This document shows, in pieces, positions 6,006 to 10,615 of a stretch of DNA of 10,615 nucleotides; positions within the stretch are counted from its first letter, which is position 1; every line of letters starts with the position of its first letter. A program made the translations under genes and the position numbers. The notes below the pieces were generated by a model. The model had not been told where the DNA came from and did no database searches. It saw only the letters and a program-made list of their open reading frames with translations. The stretch comes from an uncultured Lachnospiraceae bacterium (GTDB lineage Bacteria > Bacillota_A > Clostridia > Lachnospirales > Lachnospiraceae): positions 1 through 10,615 of the forward strand of contig CAJKKX010000035.1 in NCBI GenBank assembly GCA_905200565.1, in the 5' to 3' direction.

Positions 6006-6809
6006 TCACTCCTGTTCGTTTTTTGCAATCCTTTCCATTTTCACAGATTGAATTGTATTATTGTCTACAGATAATATCGTAAAGCGATATCCTTCATATT
6101 CTACGGCACATCGCTCATTCTCTCCCGGTATCCGGTCAAGCTCCGCAATCAGGAATCCATTAAGCGTCTCATACTCTTCTTTGTCAAAACTAAGCCCCAT
6201 CAAGTCTTCCAAATCTTCCAGATCGATAAACCCATTTACAATATAAGAGCCATCCGCCTGACAGACAATCGTTTCTTCCTCTTCATCATACTCGTCCATG
6301 ATATTTCCGACAATCTCTTCCAGAATATCTTCCATTGCCACAATACCCGAAGTCTGACCATATTCATCCAGTACAACGGCTATGTGGTTTTTCTCTGCCT
6401 GCATTTCCTTGAAAAGTCTGTCGATACTCTTCGTTTCCGGAATAAATGCTACCGGACGTATGTACATTTCAAGGTCTTTTACCGGAGTTTCCCGGAGCGT
6501 TTTGTCCAGATAAGCTTTCATCGCATCTCTCAAATGAAAGATTCCAATAATTTCATCAATATCTTCCCTGTAAATTGGAAAGCGTGAAAACTTTTCATCT
6601 AACATAAACTTTAACGCCTTTTCCAGCGTTTCTTCTCCGTCAATCGCCACAATATCTCTCCGGTGCGTCATGATATCTTTTGCATCTTTATCCATATACC
6701 GGAAAATATTTCGAATTAAATCCGCCGCCTCTTTCCCCAGGACTTCCTTCTGCCCATTTTCTCCCTGAAATATTTCCTTCATCCGCAGAAATAAACTGCC
6801 TTCTTCCAT
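6006..6809 (-). CDS. CBS-pair / CorC-HlyC domain protein without DUF21 membrane part
   Basis: This 267-residue protein resembles the cytoplasmic half of the CorC/TlyC 'hemolysin-like' family, whose members are linked to magnesium/cobalt efflux or tolerance. A first CBS domain spans about 42-100, starting 'DIMTHRRDIVAID' and including 'FSRFPIYREDIDEIIGI'. A second spans about 115-172 with 'HIAVVLDEYGQTSGIVAMEDILEEIVG'-type sequence at 142-168. A C-terminal CorC/transporter-associated domain covers about 185-262 ('DGSYIVNGFIDLEDL'). No transmembrane helices precede the CBS pair, so this is the short soluble CorC-type form. CBS pairs commonly bind adenosine nucleotides. The ATG at 6809 is 20 nt past the mazF stop, and the GGAG ahead of it is about 12 nt upstream, a little far. 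The neighbours suggest one - strand operon running from nnrD/nnrE towards yebC. Confidence 0.88.
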   Translation of the reverse strand: MEEGSLFLRMKEIFQGENGQKEVLGKEAADLIRNIFRYMDKDAKDIMTHRRDIVAIDGEETLEKALKFMLDEKFSRFPIYREDIDEIIGIFHLRDAMKAYLDKTLRETPVKDLEMYIRPVAFIPETKSIDRLFKEMQAEKNHIAVVLDEYGQTSGIVAMEDILEEIVGNIMDEYDEEEETIVCQADGSYIVNGFIDLEDLEDLMGLSFDKEEYETLNGFLIAELDRIPGENERCAVEYEGYRFTILSVDNNTIQSVKMERIAKNEQE

Positions 6810-6829
6810 TTTTCGCCTATGCTCCTTTT

Positions 6830-7177
6830 CTATGTATGAAGCTCAAAACTAACTTTAATTGCTTCATCTACTTTATTCATTAGTTCTTTATCCAAATGGC
6901 AAACCATATCTTTGAGCCTTTGTTTATCAATCGTACGAATCTGCTCCAGCAGAATAACCGAATTCTTGACAATCTGATATTTGCGTGCATCAATTTCCAC
7001 ATGTGTCGGAAGCTTTGCCTTATTCATGCGGGAAGTGATCGCCGCACAGATCACAGTTGGACTGTGCCTGTTCCCAATATCATTCTGAATAATCAGCACC
7101 GGCCTGATGCCTCCCTGTTCTGAACCCACTACCGGACTTAAATCTGCATAATAAATATCTCCACGTCTTACCTGCAC
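6830..7177 (-). CDS. mazF: MazF/PemK-family mRNA endoribonuclease (EndoA/NdoA-like)
   Basis: This is a type II toxin that cleaves mRNA at short sequence-specific sites, closely resembling Bacillus subtilis EndoA (NdoA). In 115 residues the family pattern is complete: '[20 protein letters not shown]' at 4-23, RPVLIIQND at 25-33 and [11 protein letters not shown] at 39-49. Arg25 and Thr48 fall at the positions of the catalytic pair in B. subtilis EndoA. '[15 protein letters not shown]' follows near 74-88. The start is GTG (7175-7177), with GGAG about 11 nt upstream. In B. subtilis the antitoxin gene lies between alr and the toxin. Here only 81 nt separate the alr stop from the toxin start and no antitoxin reading frame fits. 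It appears intact and probably active. Confidence 0.93.
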   Translation of the reverse strand: MQVRRGDIYYADLSPVVGSEQGGIRPVLIIQNDIGNRHSPTVICAAITSRMNKAKLPTHVEIDARKYQIVKNSVILLEQIRTIDKQRLKDMVCHLDKELMNKVDEAIKVSFELHT

Positions 7178-7258
7178 TCTATTTCACACTCCGATTTTCT
7201 AAGATAAAATAAGTATTTCCATCTTTTTCGGATGTATTCTGCAGAGTTTTATTTTTAC

Positions 7259-8425
7259 CTACGTGAAAAAATCAATCTGCTTTACCAATTTACCCTGACG
7301 CAGATATTCCCTTGGTATACGTTTACTGAGACAACAGACAAATTCATAATTAAATCTGCCGGAAATATCGCCAAGTGTCTCCACCGGAAGATGTTCTGCC
7401 CCATCATATCCTACAAGGACAACTCTATCTCCGAATTTTACATCTTCAATTTCTGTAACATCAACCATAAACTGATCCATGCACACTCTTCCACAGATTG
7501 GCGCCTTCCTGCCATGAATCAACACGTAGCCTTTGTTAGACAAGCTTCTGGGATAACCGTCGCCATAGCCTACCGGAATGGTAGCAATCTTCCGCTTCTC
7601 TTTTGCCGTATATGTTCCCCCGTAGCTAACGGACGTCCCTGCCTCTATCCATTTTACATAAGTTACATGGCTGATTAATTCCATTGCAGGTTTTAATGGG
7701 ACATTCTCTTTTCTCACTTCTTCCGACGGATACATTCCGTAAATAGAAATCCCGGCGCGGACAAGATCCATATTGGCTTCTTTTATATCTATAATTCCGG
7801 CACTGTTAGAACAATGACAATATGGAAAGCAGATTTTTCTTTCCTCCAGCGCTTTCTTCATCCACAGATATTCCTTTATCTGCTGATCCGTATATCCTTT
7901 ATCCGTCTCATCTGCTTTCGCAAAATGTGTAAACATCCCCTCCAACACCAGACAAGGCATGGCTGCAATTCCTGCAATCTTATCAACACTTTCCTCACAT
8001 ACAGAAAAGCCAAGTCTTCCCATTCCTGTGTCAATTTTTATGTGAAGATAAGCCTTTTTTCCCATATCAAAAGCAAGACTGGAAACTCCCTCTGCCATTT
8101 CTTCCGAATAACAAGTCATGCGCACTTCTTTTTCAATCATCTCCGCCCACTGCTCCGGAAAGACACAACCCAGCACTAAAACAGGTTTTTTCAGCCCCTT
8201 TTCTTTCAGCAAAACTGCTTCATCCGCTGTTGCGACAGCATATCCCCATATATATTCGACAGATTCAAACAATCTTGCGATCTGAACTGCTCCATGCCCG
8301 TAGGCATCCGTCTTAAGTACGGCAATAATCTTTGTATCTGCCGCTATATTCTTCTTCATCATTTCCATATTATATTCAATCGCGTCCAAATCAATTCTTG
8401 CGCATACTCTGCTGTACTTTTTCAT
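7259..8425 (-). CDS. alr: Alanine racemase
   Basis: This PLP-dependent enzyme converts L-alanine to D-alanine for peptidoglycan precursors in the cytoplasm. The protein is 388 residues, the normal length. The PLP lysine is Lys38 in 'VLKTDAYGHG'; many family members have Ala where this one has Thr39. 'DTGMGRLGF' lies at 132-140, HCSNSAG at 204-210, and the second catalytic residue is Tyr268 in SYGGTY (267-272), followed by VGYGDGYPR. 'CMDQFMVD' lies in the C-terminal beta domain. The ATG at 8425 follows the nnrD/nnrE stop by 6 nt. Its ribosome site AGGAGG (8437-8442) lies inside the end of that gene, so the two are co-transcribed and probably translationally linked. Confidence 0.96.
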   Translation of the reverse strand: MKKYSRVCARIDLDAIEYNMEMMKKNIAADTKIIAVLKTDAYGHGAVQIARLFESVEYIWGYAVATADEAVLLKEKGLKKPVLVLGCVFPEQWAEMIEKEVRMTCYSEEMAEGVSSLAFDMGKKAYLHIKIDTGMGRLGFSVCEESVDKIAGIAAMPCLVLEGMFTHFAKADETDKGYTDQQIKEYLWMKKALEERKICFPYCHCSNSAGIIDIKEANMDLVRAGISIYGMYPSEEVRKENVPLKPAMELISHVTYVKWIEAGTSVSYGGTYTAKEKRKIATIPVGYGDGYPRSLSNKGYVLIHGRKAPICGRVCMDQFMVDVTEIEDVKFGDRVVLVGYDGAEHLPVETLGDISGRFNYEFVCCLSKRIPREYLRQGKLVKQIDFFT

Positions 8426-8431
8426 GCTCTC

Positions 8432-9928
8432 TTAATCCTCCTTCCGGCTGAGCACAGCCGCGATTCCATCCGCCAGCTCTCTTGCCAGTACACTATAGCT
8501 GCCTTTCTCAACCTTTGCCGCATCTCCCGCCATTCCATGCAGAAGCACTCCTATACATGCGCCTTCAAAGCAATCCTTGCCCTGAGCCAAAAGACCTGTA
8601 ATGATACCCGCCAGCACATCGCCAGAACCAGCTTTCGCCATAGCTGCATTCCCACTAATATTTACGTAGGTCTGTCTGCCTGCACAGGCCACCACCGTTC
8701 TGGCATCTTTCATAACGCAGACAACGGGATATTTTTCTGCAAATGCTCTGGCTGCATCTATTCTGCGGCTCTTCAATGTTTCTACATCTATCCGTGTCAG
8801 TCTGGACATTTCTTTCAGATGTGGGGTAAATACAAATTGCCCGGCAGATATTCCTTCCAGATACTGCGGATGTCCTGCTAAAATATTCAGTCCATCCGCA
8901 TCAACAACGCAAGGTACCTGAACATTCTTTACAACCATCTCCAAAATCTTTTCCGAGCACTCATTGACGCCGATTCCCGAACCAATACACACAACATCTG
9001 CCCACGTCAGAAGCCCTCGTACTTCCTCTTCATCATAAGAATCATATGCCGTAATAATTGCTTCTGGCAAAAGCTGCTGCAGAATCATTCTGTTCTCTTC
9101 CACCGTATAAATCTGAACCAGCCCGGCACCTGTCCGATAAGCGGACAATGCATTCAAGTACGCAGCTCCGGCCATTCCCTTACTCCCTGCAATAATCAGC
9201 ACTTTTCCATAAGTTCCTTTATGAGAATCCGGTTTTCGTTCCGGCAAGAGTTCTGAAAACAGTGAAGGCTCATAAGAAAACACAGTCTCTGCATCCTCTT
9301 CCATTTTCTCTGTGCAAATTCCAATATCGGCAATAAACACTCTTCCTGCATACTCACATCCGGGATAAAAGATAAGACCAAGTTTCCTTTTCTGGAAAGT
9401 AACCGTCAGATCCGCGCGAACAGCCGTTCCCATCACACATCCTGTATCTGCTGATATGCCAGAAGGAATATCTACAGCCACTCTCACAGCTTTAGAGCGG
9501 TTCAAAGATTCTATAATCTCGAAATATTTCCCTTCAATCGGTCTGCTGAGGCCTACACCAAATATTGCATCTACTATTACACTATATTCTTTCTCTTCAT
9601 AAGTGTTGCTTATTCTTCCGCCAACTTTCTGAAATAACTGCATCTGCCTCCTGGTTTCCTCCGTACAGCTAACTTCCTTTCCGATAAAGACAAGCTCCAC
9701 ATCCAACTTCTTCTCCTTCAGCATCCGTGCAATGGCGAATCCGTCTCCGCCGTTATTTCCCGATCCGCATATCACGCATATTTTCGACAAGTCAATGCCT
9801 TCCGCCTCCATAATCTGTACACAACTTTCCGCCGCTCTTTCCATAAGTTCCAGCGATGGAATTCCCAACACATCAATGGTGTATCTGTCCGCCGCCTTCA
9901 TCTGCCCTGCATCTGGAAAATATATCAT
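8432..9928 (-). CDS. nnrD/nnrE: Bifunctional NAD(P)H-hydrate epimerase / ADP-dependent NAD(P)H-hydrate dehydratase
   Basis: This metabolite-repair enzyme epimerises damaged R-NAD(P)HX to the S form and dehydrates it back to NAD(P)H using ADP. The 498-residue protein has two domains. The YjeF_N epimerase (about 1-210) has CGSGNNGGDG at 54-63, VDAIFGVGLSRP at 119-130 and VDIPSG at 152-157. The ribokinase-like dehydratase (about 225-498) has 'GTYGKVLIIAGSKGMAGAA' at 238-256, VDADGLNIL at 342-350, TPHLKEMSRL at 368-377 and AGSGDVLAGI at 433-442, with Asp437 at the usual catalytic/nucleotide position. I chose the ATG at 9928 because AAGGTGG (9933-9939) stands just upstream and the protein then begins at the usual family position. 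An ATG at 10012 is in frame but lacks a ribosome site and would add 28 untypical residues. alr follows after 6 nt. Confidence 0.95.
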   Translation of the reverse strand: MIYFPDAGQMKAADRYTIDVLGIPSLELMERAAESCVQIMEAEGIDLSKICVICGSGNNGGDGFAIARMLKEKKLDVELVFIGKEVSCTEETRRQMQLFQKVGGRISNTYEEKEYSVIVDAIFGVGLSRPIEGKYFEIIESLNRSKAVRVAVDIPSGISADTGCVMGTAVRADLTVTFQKRKLGLIFYPGCEYAGRVFIADIGICTEKMEEDAETVFSYEPSLFSELLPERKPDSHKGTYGKVLIIAGSKGMAGAAYLNALSAYRTGAGLVQIYTVEENRMILQQLLPEAIITAYDSYDEEEVRGLLTWADVVCIGSGIGVNECSEKILEMVVKNVQVPCVVDADGLNILAGHPQYLEGISAGQFVFTPHLKEMSRLTRIDVETLKSRRIDAARAFAEKYPVVCVMKDARTVVACAGRQTYVNISGNAAMAKAGSGDVLAGIITGLLAQGKDCFEGACIGVLLHGMAGDAAKVEKGSYSVLARELADGIAAVLSRKED

Positions 9929-9962
9929 TCTTCCACCTTCTTCGACTATTTTATGACAATGT

Positions 9963-10002
9963 CCGTTATACAAAACAACGTGTAAAAAAAGCCCGTTATA
10001 CA
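9963..10002. repeat. 10-bp direct repeat in the rex-nnrD gap
   Basis: CCGTTATACA occurs exactly at 9963-9972 and 9993-10002, 30 bp apart, about three helical turns. The second copy overlaps the candidate -10 and the terminator loop. Two same-face copies could form a regulator site, but chance cannot be excluded for a pair this short. Confidence 0.4.
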
Positions 10003-10008
10003 GGCCTT
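9984..10008 (-). terminator. Possible intrinsic terminator after rex
   Basis: Read on the - strand, AAGGCC (10003-10008) can pair with GGCTTT (9988-9993), with one G-U pair, around a 9-nt loop. A run of seven T covers 9984-9990. It lies 22 nt past the rex stop. The stem is short and only moderately stable, so partial read-through into nnrD/nnrE is likely. Confidence 0.45.
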
Positions 10009-10023
10009 CCATACACGCCGCAA
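9995..10023 (-). promoter_or_regulatory. Candidate promoter in the rex-nnrD gap
   Basis: On the - strand TTGCGG (10018-10023) and TATAAC (9995-10000, five of six matches to the consensus -10) are 17 bp apart. They lie about 70 bp upstream of the nnrD/nnrE start. The -35 matches only in its first three bases, and the element overlaps the possible rex terminator, so both calls cannot be made with certainty. Confidence 0.3.
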
Positions 10024-10030
10024 TGTCTTT

Positions 10031-10615
10031 TTACTTACTTTCTTTATGTTCTTCATGATACCGGCTGATATTATAAGACAGCCGCATCAGACTTTCTGAT
10101 AAATGCACATTTTCAACAATCACATTTTCAGGAAGATTCAAATCAATGTGAGCAAAATTCCAAATTGCCCGAACACCATTATTCACCAGGTTATTCGCCA
10201 CTTCAACTGCCTTTGTCTTGGGAATCGTCAGCACACCGATCTCTATATCATTCTCTCTGACAAACTGTTCCAATTCATCCATCATCCGAACCGGAACACC
10301 GCGGATTGATACATCTGCCAAAGTCGGATTAACATCAAAAATCCCCTTCAGAATGAAGCCTCGTTTCTCAAAATCTGCATAATTCGCTAACGCCTGTCCA
10401 AGATTACCTGCCCCGATAATAATAATATTATGATGCTGCTCCAACCCGAGTATCTTACCAATCTCCGTATACAAATATTTCACATTATATCCATATCCCT
10501 GCTGGCCAAATCCGCCAAAGTTATTCAGATCCTGTCTGATCTGAGATGCCGTAACTTTCATTCTCTTGCTCAAATCATTGGAGGAAATACGCTCCACTCC
10601 ATTTTCCAACAGTTC
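10031..10615 (-). CDS. rex: Redox-sensing transcriptional repressor Rex, N-terminus cut by window end
   Basis: Rex represses fermentation and respiration genes and leaves its operator when the NADH/NAD+ ratio rises. 194 residues are visible and the frame is still open at 10615; by comparison with the ~210-residue family about 20 N-terminal residues are missing. The winged-helix part contains 'GVERISSNDLSKRM' and 'VTASQIRQDLNNFGGFGQQG', the strongly conserved Rex signature. The Rossmann domain starts with IIIIGAGNLGQALANY (GxGxxG) and continues with 'GIFDVNP' and the late 'AIWNFAHIDL' segment. The visible frame contains a TTG at 10607-10609, which falls inside the conserved 'LLENGVER' stretch and is not the start. 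It is the first visible gene of the right block; nnrD/nnrE follows after 102 nt. No Rex-type operator palindrome was found in that gap. Confidence 0.95.
   Translation of the reverse strand, partial: ELLENGVERISSNDLSKRMKVTASQIRQDLNNFGGFGQQGYGYNVKYLYTEIGKILGLEQHHNIIIIGAGNLGQALANYADFEKRGFILKGIFDVNPTLADVSIRGVPVRMMDELEQFVRENDIEIGVLTIPKTKAVEVANNLVNNGVRAIWNFAHIDLNLPENVIVENVHLSESLMRLSYNISRYHEEHKESK

Noticed and set aside
8294..8881. A 195-codon + strand frame opposite alr and nnrD/nnrE
   Set aside because: It runs across the junction of two well-identified - strand genes and has Cys/His/Ser-rich, unpatterned composition. It is a shadow frame.
9929..10030. A Rex operator in the rex-nnrD gap
   Set aside because: No TTGTGA/TCACAA-type or TTGTTAA/TTAACAA-type palindrome is present; only single half-site-like TTGTT words occur.

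Overview
The window looks like bacterial DNA of the class Clostridia (Firmicutes), of the kind found in gut communities. It appears to hold two blocks of different origin, joined inside one reading frame at about 5460-5482 (- strand). The left block (1 to ~5460) is clearly richer in G+C: hand counts give 37/60 at 5401-5460 and 35/60 at 4981-5040. The right block (~5485 to 10615) is poorer: 23/60 at 5521-5580 and 24/60 at 5641-5700. The left gene families (DUF4474, DUF4163/DUF3298, ROK kinase) suggest an Oscillospiraceae/Ruminococcaceae-like genome. The right gene order (rex, nnrD/nnrE, alr, mazF, CBS/CorC protein, yebC) suggests a Lachnospiraceae-like genome. Both taxon calls are inference from composition and families.

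Left block. An uncharacterised, probably membrane-anchored protein (+, possibly 5'-truncated) converges on a metallophosphoesterase (-), with two strong hairpins between them. The metallophosphoesterase sits 24 nt behind an exported DUF4474 protein in a likely two-gene operon. That operon is transcribed away from a + strand DUF4163/DUF3298 protein. The shared intergenic region carries a good - strand promoter whose -10 box lies in a palindrome, plus a hairpin with a T run. After a stretch without a convincing gene (4189-4466) comes a ROK-family sugar kinase (-), whose ATG overlaps the stop of the gene before it (ATGA). The last ~24 residues of that preceding gene match the C-terminus of NanE (N-acetylmannosamine-6-phosphate 2-epimerase), so the kinase is most likely NanK of a nanEK sialic-acid/ManNAc pathway.

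Right block, all on the - strand. Rex (NADH-sensing repressor, cut by the window end) is followed by a bifunctional NAD(P)H-hydrate epimerase/dehydratase, alanine racemase, a MazF/EndoA-type toxin without an adjacent antitoxin gene, a CBS/CorC-domain protein and the N-terminal two thirds of YebC. The YebC frame runs directly into the NanE tail at an Ala-Leu-Asp-Ala-Gly-Ala stretch that both proteins could plausibly encode.

The most notable observation is this yebC::nanE chimera at a compositional break. The simplest explanation is a chimeric (metagenomic) assembly joined at a short shared word; a real recombination is the alternative. The two halves should not be read as one functional neighbourhood until this is settled. 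I found no RNA gene, CRISPR array, insertion sequence or clearly new multi-gene system.
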